NCBI RefSeq assembly: GCF_004799685.1
Contig: NZ_CP031311.1
Coordinates: 2,597,355-2,661,354, forward strand
DNA length: 64,000 nucleotides
Source: Halobellus limi
Lineage (GTDB): Archaea; Halobacteriota; Halobacteria; Halobacteriales; Haloferacaceae
Reading direction: 5' to 3'
A program made the translations under genes and the position numbers. The number at the start of each line of letters is the position of its first letter. Within the stretch, counting starts at the first letter, position 1. Shown piece after piece: positions 1 through 8,656 of the stretch. Below the pieces are notes generated by a model that saw nothing but the letters and a program-made list of their open reading frames with translations, was not told where the DNA came from and searched no databases.

Positions 1-711
1 GAACGCCGTCGGCATGTCGTCCTGGACGGGGTCCTTGTCGACGACGGCCCCGTTGAGGAGTTCGGACTCGCTCGTCGCGCGACCGGTCTGCGTCTCGACG
101 TTGACGTTCGCGAGGTCGACGACGTAGGAGCCGTCGTCGGCCTCGACCGTGACGGCCTCGACGGTCTCGACGACGAGTTCGGCGAGGAGCTCCTTGTTGA
201 GTTCGGAGCTCTTGCCGGTCATCGACGTCTCGGCGACCTTCTGGAGGAGTTCGGTGTCGCCGGGCTCGACGGACTCGGCGATGTCGTCGACCTGGTCGCG
301 GGCCTCCTGGCTCGCGAGGTGGAAGCCCTTGATGATCGCCGTCGGGTGGATGTCCTGTTCGAGGAGGTCCTGGGCGTTCTTCAGGAGTTCACCCGCGATG
401 GCGACCGCCGTCGTCGTCCCGTCGCCGGCCTCGTCCTCCTGAGTCTCGGCGACTTCGACGATCATCTCGGCCGTCGGGTTGTCGATGTCCATCTCCTGGA
501 GGATGGTGACGCCGTCGTTCGTGATGGTCACGTCTCCCATCGAGTCGACGAGCATCTTGTCCATCCCCTTCGGTCCGAGTGTCGAGCGTACCGCCTCGGA
601 GACCGCTCGGGCGGCCTGAATGTTGTATTCCTGAGCGTCCTTGTCCTTGACGCGCTGGGCGTCCTCGCCCATAATGATCATCGGCTGACCCTGCTGCATT
701 CGCTGACTCAT
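1..711 (-). CDS. Thermosome subunit (group II chaperonin), 3' part outside window
   Basis: ATP-dependent protein-folding chaperonin of the archaeal cytosol, forming double rings. About 237 N-terminal residues are visible: the equatorial ATPase domain with [22 protein letters not shown] and the nucleotide-binding GDGTTTAV, running into the intermediate domain. The start [13 protein letters not shown] is taken at 711; an in-frame ATG six bases upstream (717) is an alternative. A strong TATA box lies about 25-31 nt upstream, which fits a leaderless heat-shock-type transcript. The C-terminus lies beyond the left window edge. Family identity is certain; which paralogue (thsA/B/C) cannot be decided. 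Confidence 0.95.
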   Translation of the reverse strand, partial: MSQRMQQGQPMIIMGEDAQRVKDKDAQEYNIQAARAVSEAVRSTLGPKGMDKMLVDSMGDVTITNDGVTILQEMDIDNPTAEMIVEVAETQEDEAGDGTTTAVAIAGELLKNAQDLLEQDIHPTAIIKGFHLASQEARDQVDDIAESVEPGDTELLQKVAETSMTGKSSELNKELLAELVVETVEAVTVEADDGSYVVDLANVNVETQTGRATSESELLNGAVVDKDPVQDDMPTAF

Positions 712-736
712 AGACATCGACTGATTGTTTGTGATT

Positions 737-747
737 CTATATAAAAA
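737..747 (-). promoter_or_regulatory. TATA box of the thermosome gene
   Basis: On the minus strand the sequence reads TTTTTATATAG, centred about 25-31 nt upstream of the two candidate thermosome starts. This is the spacing expected for a leaderless haloarchaeal transcript. A purine-rich BRE-like stretch (CCGAAG) precedes it. Confidence 0.7.
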
Positions 748-966
748 CTTCGGTTCAGGGGAGTTAGAAGGACTCCGGGAAGAGCCACCGTACGCCGCGA
801 ATAACGGCGAAAAAGGGACGCTATGCACTAGTATCGTGTGGTAACGATTGGCACTCTCGCTCCGTCTGAAACCGACTACGCTCGGTTTTTATATATCCGG
901 CTGTCCCGTCGAGCGGGTCGAGGCGCGCGACGCAGCGCGCCCCCGTGGCGAGAGCCGGACAGACCG

Positions 967-1770
967 CTACGCTGTCGGCGTCGTGTCGTCGATAGCCCGA
1001 TAAAACGCGACGGAGTAGGCCGCGTAGAACGCGCCGAAGACGGCGATCGCGACCACGTAGACGATGGCGGCCCCGACCAGGAGCGCGGTCGAAAGCTCCG
1101 GGACCGGAAGGGCTGTCGGTCGCGGTGACAGGAGTAGCGAGACCACGCCGCCGATGCCGCCGAACAGGACGCTCCCCACGAGGAGGATCGCCGTGTATCC
1201 ACCGACGCTCAGGAGGTTCCGCCGAACGAGCCCGACGCTTCGCTTGAAAGCCGCGACCACGCCGGCGTCACTCAGGACGATCGCGTGGGCGTAAAACTGG
1301 ACGAAGAAGGCGATCAGGAGATAGGCGAGGACGAACAGGAGGCCGACGGCCGCGAGCGCGCCGAGTCCCACCACGTTGGATGCCGCGTCGAGCGCAAAGA
1401 GGCCGGCGCCGCCGAAGATCGCCGCGAAGAACGCGGCGATCCCCAGCGTGAAGTTCACCGCGAGAACGACAAGGTACGCCACGAGGAGGCTGACGTAGTG
1501 GCGCTTCCCTACGGCGAGGAGCGTCTCGACCCTCGCGGTGCCATCGAGTGCCTCGTCCGCCATCCCGATGAGGCCGCCCTGAAAGAACGGCATAACGAGG
1601 ATCATCACCCCGGTCAATACGAGGGAGACGAGCGCGGCCAAGAGCGGCTGGAAGGCCTGCAAGGCCAGTTGTGGCAGCTGAATCAGGCCGAATATTCCGA
1701 CGAGAGCGGCGAGAATCGGGTTGCGAACCAGTGCACTGGCGGCTGGGCGGAGGGACTTCAGGGCAGCCAT
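967..1770 (-). CDS. Multi-pass membrane protein, haloarchaeal hypothetical
   Basis: Protein of 267 residues with about six hydrophobic segments (near residues 17-40, 45-65, 90-120, 130-160, 185-210 and 225-255) and a small soluble N-terminus. There is no catalytic or transport motif I recognise. It resembles the uncharacterised haloarchaeal membrane proteins of the DUF7847/glycerophosphodiesterase-membrane-domain type, but that is a guess from its look. An ATG at 1770 was preferred over a GTG at 1776 because a TATA-like GTTTAC lies 28 nt upstream of 1770. Confidence 0.7.
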   Translation of the reverse strand: MAALKSLRPAASALVRNPILAALVGIFGLIQLPQLALQAFQPLLAALVSLVLTGVMILVMPFFQGGLIGMADEALDGTARVETLLAVGKRHYVSLLVAYLVVLAVNFTLGIAAFFAAIFGGAGLFALDAASNVVGLGALAAVGLLFVLAYLLIAFFVQFYAHAIVLSDAGVVAAFKRSVGLVRRNLLSVGGYTAILLVGSVLFGGIGGVVSLLLSPRPTALPVPELSTALLVGAAIVYVVAIAVFGAFYAAYSVAFYRAIDDTTPTA

Positions 1771-2047
1771 AGCCACACGGTCTCGGCCGAGCGTCGTAAA
1801 CGTTGGTAGCGGGAGACGATCCGCCGGAGTCGTCGTCTCCCCCGATTCGAGCCCGGCCGACCCGGACGTCGCGAGCGGTCGCAGCGCTCACGGATCGACT
1901 ACGAGAACGACCGGAGCGTGGCTGTCGCCCCCGAGACCGATCTCGACACGGCAGGGGCACGACGGGCGAGGACGGCAACGGCCCGGTCGCACACGACGCA
2001 GTGGCCGCCGAGCGTACCCACCGAAGAACGAACCGACGGTCCCGTCG

Positions 2048-2221
2048 CTACGTCTCGTCCGGGAGTTCGTCGGCGACGAACGGTCGATCGGAGGACGGCT
2101 CGAAGGACGGGAGCTCCTCGTCGGCGTCGAGCGCCTCGATCTCCTCCTCGTAGAGCTCCTCCTGGAGCTGGCTGCGCTTGTTCCGTCCCTTCCGCTCCCG
2201 GCCGTTTTTCGTGTCAGGCAT
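2048..2221 (-). CDS. Small acidic/basic haloarchaeal protein, 57 aa
   Basis: Short gene encoding 57 residues, starting MPDTKNGRERKGRNKRSQLQ and ending in a strongly acidic tail (DADEELPSFEPSSD...DELPDET). The split into a basic N-terminal third and an acidic, probably helical remainder is coherent, and third-position GC is high, as in neighbouring genes. It is probably a conserved haloarchaeal small protein of unknown function. The 270 bp between it and the membrane-protein gene to its left hold no gene I can support. Confidence 0.6.
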   Translation of the reverse strand: MPDTKNGRERKGRNKRSQLQEELYEEEIEALDADEELPSFEPSSDRPFVADELPDET

Positions 2222-2344
2222 TGTCACCCGTGTCGACGATTCCCATACCCATTAACTTTGTGTTGTTCACACTTCTGACGGTACAGGCAGCTATCGCGTA
2301 CGACCGCGAGGACCCGTCGGTGCCGGAGTCGACATCTTGATCGA

Positions 2345-2415
2345 CGTCCGCTCGACGACGACGCGTCTCGCGGGGGAATCGATTCGAGAAAGCGCCAGGA
2401 CAGGGATTTGAACCC
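2345..2415. repeat. 71-bp direct repeat, left copy (tRNA-Ser 3'-end duplicate)
   Basis: Identical over 71 bp to 2488-2558. It contains the last ~23 bases of tRNA-Ser(GGA) (acceptor 3' strand and T-arm) plus 48 bp of flanking DNA. It is followed by a palindrome and an inverted T-arm sequence (GGTTCAAATCC at about 2447-2457), so the unit can fold into a long hairpin. It looks like the scar of an integration or duplication event at the tRNA 3' end. Confidence 0.85.
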
Positions 2416-2487
2416 GATGGCGAGACTCGCTTCGCTCGTCTCGCGTGGTTCAAATCCTCTCGGTGACGACAGCACGTAATCGACTCG

Positions 2488-2558
2488 CGTCCGCTCGACG
2501 ACGACGCGTCTCGCGGGGGAATCGATTCGAGAAAGCGCCAGGACAGGGATTTGAACCC
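2488..2558. repeat. 71-bp direct repeat, right copy (overlaps tRNA-Ser 3' end)
   Basis: Second perfect copy of the 71-bp repeat, 143 bp from the first. Here it runs into the intact tRNA-Ser gene. The segment between the copies holds a GCGAGAC/GTCTCGC palindrome and a reversed T-arm. Confidence 0.85.
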
Positions 2559-2616
2559 TGGATCCCAGAGGGAACACGCTTTCCAGGCGTGCGCCTTACC
2601 ACTCGGCCATCCTGGC
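2536..2616 (-). tRNA. tRNA-Ser (GGA)
   Basis: 81-nt gene with a 7-bp acceptor stem (GCCAGGA/TCCTGGC), discriminator G, anticodon loop CTGGAAA on a CACGC/GCGTG stem, a long class II variable arm (TTCCCTCTGGGAT) and T-loop GGTTCAAATCC. Anticodon GGA reads UCC/UCU serine codons. CCA is not encoded. Confidence 0.95.
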
Positions 2617-2643
2617 TCGATCGGAGGTAGCCTACTGAATCGT

Positions 2644-2847
2644 TTAAGTCCTTCCCTTCGCCGCGAGTCGCGGTTCGGCGGCGTAGGAAACGAGGGACAC
2701 GACCGCCCCGACGACGAGGGCCATCCCGGCGCCGTTCAAGAGGGTGACACCCAGGGGGCCGACGAGCAGGCGGTACCCCTGGACGAGCACGAGGAACGTC
2801 AGCGCGCCGACCGTCCCCCACAGCAGCGACGATCTGGTCCGGTTCAC
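2644..2847 (-). CDS. Two-TM small membrane protein, cotranscribed with ilvA
   Basis: 67-residue protein (MNRTRSSLLWGTVGALTFLV...) with two hydrophobic helices around residues 8-27 and 33-56 and a basic tail. The GTG start overlaps the ilvA stop codon (GTGA), so it is translationally coupled to ilvA. Function unknown; this coupling is the main argument for a real gene. Confidence 0.65.
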   Translation of the reverse strand: MNRTRSSLLWGTVGALTFLVLVQGYRLLVGPLGVTLLNGAGMALVVGAVVSLVSYAAEPRLAAKGRT

Positions 2848-4055
2848 GCCAGCACCTCGACCTCGTATCCCGCGTCCCTCAGTGCCTCCAGCACCTCGTC
2901 GATGTGGTCGTGCCCGCGCGTCTCGATGTCGATCTCGACGTCGGCCTCGTTCATCGCGACGTCGCGGGAGGTCCGGTCGTGCTGGATCGCGTAGATGTTC
3001 GCCCGGCGGTCGGCGATGATCTCGACGAGGTCCTGCAGCGCGCCGGGGCGATCGCGGAGGACCGTCCGGATCTTCAGATAGCGGCCGGTCTCGACGAGTC
3101 CGCGGACCAGGACGGTCGTCAACTGGTTCGTGTCGATGTTGCCGCCGCACAGCGCCGGGACGATCGTCTCGCCCTCCTCGTAGTCGAAGTGCTCGAAGAG
3201 CAGCGCCGCGAGCGGGACCGCGCCGGCCCCCTCGACCAGCGTCTTCGACCGTTCGAGCAGGTACGTCAGCGCGACCGCGATCTCCTCGTCGGAGACGGTC
3301 ACCACCTCGTCGACGCGTTCGCGGATCACCTCGAACGGACGCTCGCCGACCTTCCGGGTGGCGATGCCGTCGGCGATCGTGTTCACGGCGTCGAGTTCGG
3401 CGATCGACCCGGTCCGCAGCGACTCCGGCAGCGACGCCGCGCCCTCGGCCTGGACGCCGATCACGCGCACGTCCGATTTGCGCCCCTTCACCGCGGTCGC
3501 GATCCCGGAGATGAGCCCGCCGCCGCCCACCGGGACGACGACGGTGTCGACCTCCGGGCAGTCGTCGACGATCTCCAGGCCGATCGTCCCCTGTCCGGCC
3601 ATCACCTCGTCGTCGTCGAACGCGTGGACGTACGTCCGGTTCTCTTCGCGTTCGATCTCGTGGGCCTTCGCCTGCGCCTCGTCGTAGTCCGCGCCGTGGA
3701 GGACGGTCTCGCCGCCGTAGCGCTCCGTCGCCTCCACCTTCGAGATGGGCGCGTGCTCCGGCATCACGATCTTCGAGTCGACGTCGAACCGCGACGCCGC
3801 GAGCGCGACCCCCTGGGCGTGGTTGCCCGCGCTCGCCGTGACGACCCCCGCTTCCCGTTCGGCCGGCGAGAGCGTGGTGATCCGGTTGGTCGCCCCGCGG
3901 AGTTTGAACGCGCCGGTCCGCTGGAACGTCTCGAGCTTCAGGTGGACGTCCGCACCGGTCATCTCCGAAAACGTGTAGGAGTACTCGAGCGGCGTCCACC
4001 GGACGACGCCGTCGATCCGCTCGCGGGCGGCCTCGACGTCGGCGAGAGAGAGCAT
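2844..4055 (-). CDS. ilvA: Threonine ammonia-lyase (biosynthetic/catabolic type with ACT domain)
   Basis: PLP enzyme converting threonine to 2-oxobutyrate, the first step of isoleucine synthesis. Of 403 residues, about 1-320 form the fold-type II catalytic domain. The Schiff-base lysine lies in TGAFKLRGA (about K51), the substrate/PLP loop is SAGNHAQG (75-82) and the phosphate-binding glycine loop is VPVGGGGLISG. The C-terminal ~80 residues form one ACT domain (TVLRDRPGALQDLVEII), the usual site of allosteric control. Length and architecture match the archaeal single-ACT form. The stop overlaps the start of the small membrane protein downstream. Confidence 0.93.
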   Translation of the reverse strand: MLSLADVEAARERIDGVVRWTPLEYSYTFSEMTGADVHLKLETFQRTGAFKLRGATNRITTLSPAEREAGVVTASAGNHAQGVALAASRFDVDSKIVMPEHAPISKVEATERYGGETVLHGADYDEAQAKAHEIEREENRTYVHAFDDDEVMAGQGTIGLEIVDDCPEVDTVVVPVGGGGLISGIATAVKGRKSDVRVIGVQAEGAASLPESLRTGSIAELDAVNTIADGIATRKVGERPFEVIRERVDEVVTVSDEEIAVALTYLLERSKTLVEGAGAVPLAALLFEHFDYEEGETIVPALCGGNIDTNQLTTVLVRGLVETGRYLKIRTVLRDRPGALQDLVEIIADRRANIYAIQHDRTSRDVAMNEADVEIDIETRGHDHIDEVLEALRDAGYEVEVLA

Positions 4056-4692
4056 CTCGGTCCCCCGTACCGCGTGGCCGGGCCTAAATGTTCTTCTTGG
4101 TATCCGAACGACACCCGGGCGGCCGCCGTTCGCGGCAGCGATCCGGACCGGCGCCGCTCTCAGGTGTCAAGGGGGAAAGGGGGGAATGCACGCGTGTGAC
4201 GTGCACTTGGGTATGCACCCGCGAGGTACATAAATATCCCCCACGCAGAGTGAAAGTGAAATCGGGCGACAGCGACGGCCTCCCCGCCGCTGTCTGACGT
4301 TCGTCTGTCGTCCGTCTGCTGTGGTGGGTAGTGTTAATCAAACGTCATTATTGAGTGATATTTTCTACACATCAGATCGAATGAGAGCCAAGAGAGTGAC
4401 GCGCCGTCGCTCGGCAGGGGAGCGACGGCTGAACCGGTTACTTATTTGTTCATTGATACTTCTCGATCCACCGACGGGGAGAGTGATCCCCTCCCGTTGG
4501 GGAGCGCTGTTCGGCGCGGTTTCAGACCCGCTGCAGAGAACCGGAGAGACGCGACGCAGGTTCTCCGCTCGGAGCACCGGCAGGTCAGCGTTCTTCGTCG
4601 GGTCCTCGTCTCGCGACGAAACTGCTCCACGAGCGGGGTTTTCTCTCCGAGGAGCGGTACACCGCCGCGAACGACCGTGGCTGAGGACCGGC
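4056..4692. other. Long intergenic region upstream of ilvA, hairpin inside
   Basis: 637 bp with no supportable gene between citrate synthase and ilvA (both minus strand). It contains a perfect 10-bp inverted repeat, GCCGTCGCTC/GAGCGACGGC (4403-4412 and 4420-4429, loop 7), which may end citrate synthase transcription. It also holds a G-run/TATA-like stretch near 4230-4245 (minus strand GGGATATTTATGTACC) that could be the ilvA promoter, with a leader of about 150 nt. ORFs here have no recognisable content. Confidence 0.5.
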
Positions 4693-5832
4693 CTATCGCT
4701 CGTCGAGGTCGGGGAACGTCAGGTCCGTCGGGCCGACGTAACGCGCCCGGGGGCGGATGAGGCGGTTATCGTCGTACTGTTCGAGGACGTGGGCGATCCA
4801 GCCGGCGACGCGGGACATCGCGAAGATCGGCGTGTAAATATCGATCGGGATTCCCATCTGGTAGTACGTCGACGCCGAGTAGAAGTCGACGTTGGGGGCG
4901 AGGCCCTTCTCCTCGGTGATGTACTCCTCGATCGCGACGGAGTAGTCGTACCACTTGGTGTCGCCCGCGGCCTCCGCCAGCGACTTCGACTTCTCGCCGA
5001 GGATCTTCGCGCGGGGGTCCTTGACGTTGTAGACGCGGTGACCGAACCCGGGGACGCGACGCCCCTCTGCGAGGGCGTTCTCGACCCACTCGGTGGGGCC
5101 GACGTCGCTGTCGTCGACTTCCTTCAGCATCCGCATCACGTTGGCGTTCGCGCCGCCGTGAAGCGATCCGGCGAGCGTCCCGACGGCGGCGGTGACGGCG
5201 CTGTGGAGGTCAGAGAGCGTCGAAGCGGTCACCATCGCCGAGAACGTCGAGGCGTTCAGTCCGTGGTCGGCGTGGAGGACGAGCGCCATGTCGAACGTCT
5301 CGGCGAGGACGTCGTCGGGCACCTCGTCGTTGAGCATGTAGAGGAAGTTCGCGGCGTGGTCTAAGTCCGCTCGCGGCTCGACGGGGTCGTCGCCCTGGCG
5401 GATGCGCTGGAACGCGGCGAGGGCGGTCGGGAGTTTCGCGGTGATCCGACACGCCTTCCGGAGGTTCGCGTCGAGATCGGTCACGTCCTGATGGTCGGCG
5501 TCCTCGTCGTACGCCGACAGCGCGGAGACGATGGTCCGGAGGGCCGCCATCGGCACCTCGTCGGCCTCGGCGAGCTTCCGGACCACGGAGAGGACCTCCT
5601 CGTCGAGCGTTCGGCGCTCGGCCATCCACGACTCGAAGTCGGCGAGCTCCGCCGCGTCGGGGAGTTCGTCGTGCCAGAGGAGGTAGACGACTTCCTCGTA
5701 AGACGCCTCGCGGGCCAGGGCCTCGATCGGATACCCGCGGTAGACCAGTTTTCCGGCGTCGCCGTCGATGTAGCTCAGTTCCGACTCGGCGACGAGGACG
5801 CCTTCCAGCCCGCGCTTCAGGTCGTCTGACAT
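4693..5832 (-). CDS. citZ: Citrate (Si)-synthase
   Basis: Condenses acetyl-CoA and oxaloacetate in the TCA cycle. 379 residues, the length of archaeal/Gram-positive type I citrate synthases. Key features are VAESELSYIDGDAGKLVYRG near the N-terminus, LHGGANANVM with a catalytic His, VPGFGHRVYNVKDPRA with a second active-site His and an Arg, and the C-terminal RPRARYVG. The start MSDDLKRGLEG (5832) was preferred over the upstream ATG at 5853 because a T-rich TATA element lies about 27 nt before 5832; the longer start would fall inside the promoter. Confidence 0.94.
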   Translation of the reverse strand: MSDDLKRGLEGVLVAESELSYIDGDAGKLVYRGYPIEALAREASYEEVVYLLWHDELPDAAELADFESWMAERRTLDEEVLSVVRKLAEADEVPMAALRTIVSALSAYDEDADHQDVTDLDANLRKACRITAKLPTALAAFQRIRQGDDPVEPRADLDHAANFLYMLNDEVPDDVLAETFDMALVLHADHGLNASTFSAMVTASTLSDLHSAVTAAVGTLAGSLHGGANANVMRMLKEVDDSDVGPTEWVENALAEGRRVPGFGHRVYNVKDPRAKILGEKSKSLAEAAGDTKWYDYSVAIEEYITEEKGLAPNVDFYSASTYYQMGIPIDIYTPIFAMSRVAGWIAHVLEQYDDNRLIRPRARYVGPTDLTFPDLDER

Positions 5833-5854
5833 ACCTATCAGATTCCCGTCCACG

Positions 5855-5863
5855 TGAAAAAAG
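5855..5863 (-). promoter_or_regulatory. TATA-like element of citrate synthase
   Basis: T-run CTTTTTTCA on the minus strand, centred about 27 nt upstream of the MSDDL start. It decides the start codon chosen for citrate synthase. Confidence 0.45.
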
Positions 5864-5959
5864 CGTTATCGTTTACGGGTGTCGCTCGCGCACAACGCCC
5901 CGGAAGCGCGACGCGGTCGACCACCAAGCGTTTTGGCGCCCCACCCCGAACGGCGAGGT

Positions 5960-7186
5960 ATGGACCCACGGGACGTCGAGTACGAGCCGGTCAGCGTCAA
6001 GGAGGTGCTGGCGGAGATGAAAGACACCGCCGAACTCCTCATCGACCTCTCGTACTCCGCCGTCCTCAACGGGAGCGACGAGATCGCCCGGGAAGTGCTG
6101 GAGCTCGAAGGGCGGATGGACATCCTCCAACTCCAGGGCCGGATGAGCCTCCTGATGGCGGCCCGAAGCCCCGAAGACGCCGAACAACTGGCTCCCGTCC
6201 TCGGCGTGATGGGTGCCGCCGAGAAGATCTCGAACGCCGCCGGCGACATCGCGAAGATCGTCCTCGAAGACATCGGGATGCCCGACGCGATCCGGACCGC
6301 ACTCCCCGAGGCCGTCGAGGTGCTGGTCCGCGCGGCGGTCGACGAGGGCTCCCCGTACGCCGGTCGGACGCTCCTCGATGTCAATATGGAGACCGAGACG
6401 GGGGTTCGCGTCATCGCGATCCGTCGGGAGTCGGCGACCGGCAAGCGCCGGTGGCTGATGAACCCCGGCCCCGACAGCCAACTCCAGCCGAACGACTCGC
6501 TGCTGCTCCGCGGTCCGCGAGACGGCATATCGGCCGTCTACGAGGCGGCGACCGGCGAGCCCTACGAGCCCGCGGAGGCGGTCGAACCGCCGATCGAGGA
6601 CCTCGAACGGGCGATCGACTCGATCACGCTGATGAAAGACATGAGCGAGCTCGCCGTCGACCTGGCCTACGGCGCGGTGCTGTTCGACAGCGAGGGCGTC
6701 GCCGAGGAGGTAAAAGAGCTCGAGGCGGAGGTCGACGCCCTGCAGTCGCGCTTCGAGGCCTGGACGCTCCGCGCGGCGGGCCGCGTCGAGGATCCCGTCC
6801 GGCTCCGCGGCCTCGTCCGCCTGGCGTCGGCGACGGAGGTCATCTCCGACGCCGCCCTCGAAATCAGCGAGGGCGTCCTCCGCGGCATCGACGCCCATCC
6901 GGTGGTCGCCGCCGCCGTCGAGGAGTCCGACGAGGTGATCGTTCGGCTCTCGGTCGCGTCCGACGCCCAGCTCGCGGGCACCACGCTCGGCGAGCGGATG
7001 GTCAAGACCGAGACGGGGATGCGCGTCATCGCCGTCCGCCGCGGCGAGAGCGGCGAGGAGTGGGTCGTCCAGCCCGGACCGGAGACCGAACTCCGCGGCG
7101 GCGACGTCATCATCGCGAAGGGGACGCGCGCGGGCGCAGAGCGGCTGAGCGAACTCGTCGGCGACGTTCAGGAGTTCGACGAGTAG
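5960..7186 (+). CDS. Duplicated PhoU-TrkA_C protein (potassium channel/transport regulator)
   Basis: Cytosolic protein of 408 residues built as two tandem modules. Each has a helical PhoU-like segment (about 8-100 and 215-310) followed by an RCK_C/TrkA-C domain (about 120-195 and 330-400; GRTLLDVNMETETGVRVIAI and its copy LGERMVKTETGMRVIAV). RCK_C domains bind small ligands such as cyclic dinucleotides and gate K+ channels and transporters. No membrane segment is present, so it probably regulates a separately encoded partner. Start MDPRDVEYEPV follows a T-rich promoter element at about -27. Confidence 0.8.
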   Translation: MDPRDVEYEPVSVKEVLAEMKDTAELLIDLSYSAVLNGSDEIAREVLELEGRMDILQLQGRMSLLMAARSPEDAEQLAPVLGVMGAAEKISNAAGDIAKIVLEDIGMPDAIRTALPEAVEVLVRAAVDEGSPYAGRTLLDVNMETETGVRVIAIRRESATGKRRWLMNPGPDSQLQPNDSLLLRGPRDGISAVYEAATGEPYEPAEAVEPPIEDLERAIDSITLMKDMSELAVDLAYGAVLFDSEGVAEEVKELEAEVDALQSRFEAWTLRAAGRVEDPVRLRGLVRLASATEVISDAALEISEGVLRGIDAHPVVAAAVEESDEVIVRLSVASDAQLAGTTLGERMVKTETGMRVIAVRRGESGEEWVVQPGPETELRGGDVIIAKGTRAGAERLSELVGDVQEFDE

Positions 7187-7245
7187 CGCTCGGAGGCAGA
7201 ACGCGGCAGCGTCAGAGAGAGAGAGGCGGCAGCGTCCGGACGAGA

Positions 7246-7536
7246 TTACAACTCCCGAGTCAGTCGCACGGCCTCGACGACGGTCAGTACCGACGCCACC
7301 AGCAGCGCCGTCGACGTCGCGAGGACGAACGCGAGCACCAGAAACCACCCTTCGGGACCCAACACGGGGTACTCGCGCGTCCCCGCGAACGGTCCGAACA
7401 CCTCGAACACGCGGACCAGGTAGGCGAGGACCGCCAGGGCGATGCCCGCGGCGACGCCGACGGTCGCGTTCCGCGGGACCGACAGCGCGCTGACCAGCCC
7501 CGACTGCGGCGGCCGGTCCGGGACCTCGTCGCTCAT
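7246..7536 (-). CDS. Small two-TM haloarchaeal membrane protein
   Basis: 96 residues: polar N-terminus (MSDEVPDRPPQSG), a hydrophobic helix at about 26-45, a short exposed loop with GPFAGTREYPVLG, and a second helix at about 62-85 ending EAVRLTREL. No enzymatic motif. Convergent with the PhoU/TrkA-C gene. Function unknown. Confidence 0.65.
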   Translation of the reverse strand: MSDEVPDRPPQSGLVSALSVPRNATVGVAAGIALAVLAYLVRVFEVFGPFAGTREYPVLGPEGWFLVLAFVLATSTALLVASVLTVVEAVRLTREL

Positions 7537-7675
7537 ACTCGCTCGTTACGGTGCGGTCGGCAAAGCGTCGTCGGTCGCGATCGGCCGTTCGCGCGGGGGC
7601 CGGAGAACGGTGGATAGACGACGGCGAGCGGCGGAGACCGAACCCCTAAAGTCCGACCCCTCCGAGTGTCGGACA

Positions 7676-8632
7676 ATGACGACACTCGGCACGGCGAGTG
7701 CGGCCCCCGGCGAGATCGACACGGGCCGTCTGGCGGTGGGCGAATCCCGCGACGGGACGGAGGTGGGCCTTCCCTGTGCGGTCGTGAACGGCGCTACCGA
7801 CGGGAAGACGCTCTACTTGCAGGCGGCCTCGGACGGCGACGAACTGAACGGCGTCGGCGTCGTCAGCCGCGTCGTCCCCCGGCTCGATCCCGCGGAACTC
7901 TCGGGGACGCTCCTCGTCGTCGGCGTGGTCAACTACCACGCGTTTCAGGTCGCAGAGCACCGGAACCCGATCGACGACACGAAGATGAACCGCGCGTACC
8001 CCGGCGACGAGCGGGGAACCTCCTCGGAGCGCATCGCCGCGGCGACGTTCGACGCGGCGACGCGCGCGGACCTGATCTTGGACCTCCACCAGGGCTCGAC
8101 GTCGCGGATGATCGACGAGGTACGGGTCCGCTGCGGCCGTCGCCACCGAATGCACGGGGAGTGTCTCGAACTCGCGAAGACGTTCGGCTGCGGCTACGTC
8201 CTCGATCAGAAGGGCCCGGAAGGACAGCTGGCCCGCGCCGGACCGGACGAGGGGATTCCGACGATCGACCCCGAACTCGGCGGCTGCGTCGGCTGGGACG
8301 AAGAGAGCATCCGGGCGGGCGTCGAGGGCGTGTTCAACGTCCTCCGCGAGTACGACTTCCTCGACGGCGACGCCACCGCGTCGCAGCAGACGCGCGCGAA
8401 GGGATTCGATCAGTACGGTTCCCCGAGCGGCGGACTCGTGCGGTTCGAGGCCGACCTGGGTGATCGGGTCTCCGCCGGCGACCTCCTCTTCGAGGTGATC
8501 GACGTCTTCGGCGAACTGCAGGCCCGCGTGACAGCCAACAGCGACGGCGTCTTCTGGCGGACCCGCCGCCTCCCGCAGGTCGCGACCGGCGAGTACGTCT
8601 GCTCTGTCGGCACCAACGTCGACACGTACTGA
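7676..8632 (+). CDS. Succinylglutamate desuccinylase/aspartoacylase-family deacylase
   Basis: 318-residue zinc-dependent deacylase of the AstE/AspA (M14-like) family. Visible motifs are SDGDELNG (first metal-binding loop), NPIDDTKMNRAYPG and DLHQGS (third metal ligand His), plus a C-terminal beta domain (SPSGGLVRFEADLGDRVSAGD) typical of haloarchaeal members. The family's first-loop motif is normally HGxE; here His is replaced by Asp. The substrate cannot be predicted. Start ATG at 7676 follows a TATA-like CCCTAAAG at about -28. Confidence 0.8.
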   Translation: MTTLGTASAAPGEIDTGRLAVGESRDGTEVGLPCAVVNGATDGKTLYLQAASDGDELNGVGVVSRVVPRLDPAELSGTLLVVGVVNYHAFQVAEHRNPIDDTKMNRAYPGDERGTSSERIAAATFDAATRADLILDLHQGSTSRMIDEVRVRCGRRHRMHGECLELAKTFGCGYVLDQKGPEGQLARAGPDEGIPTIDPELGGCVGWDEESIRAGVEGVFNVLREYDFLDGDATASQQTRAKGFDQYGSPSGGLVRFEADLGDRVSAGDLLFEVIDVFGELQARVTANSDGVFWRTRRLPQVATGEYVCSVGTNVDTY

Positions 8633-8656
8633 GCGACCGTCGAGGCTCATCCACCG

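Noticed and set aside
838-1128. Plus-strand ORF after a TATA-like element (884-895)
   Set aside because: Overlaps the 3' end of the membrane-protein gene, Arg-rich and without any family look.
2848-3999. Minus-strand ORF of 451 residues over ilvA
   Set aside because: Shadow of ilvA in another frame; only its last 67 residues form the small membrane protein.
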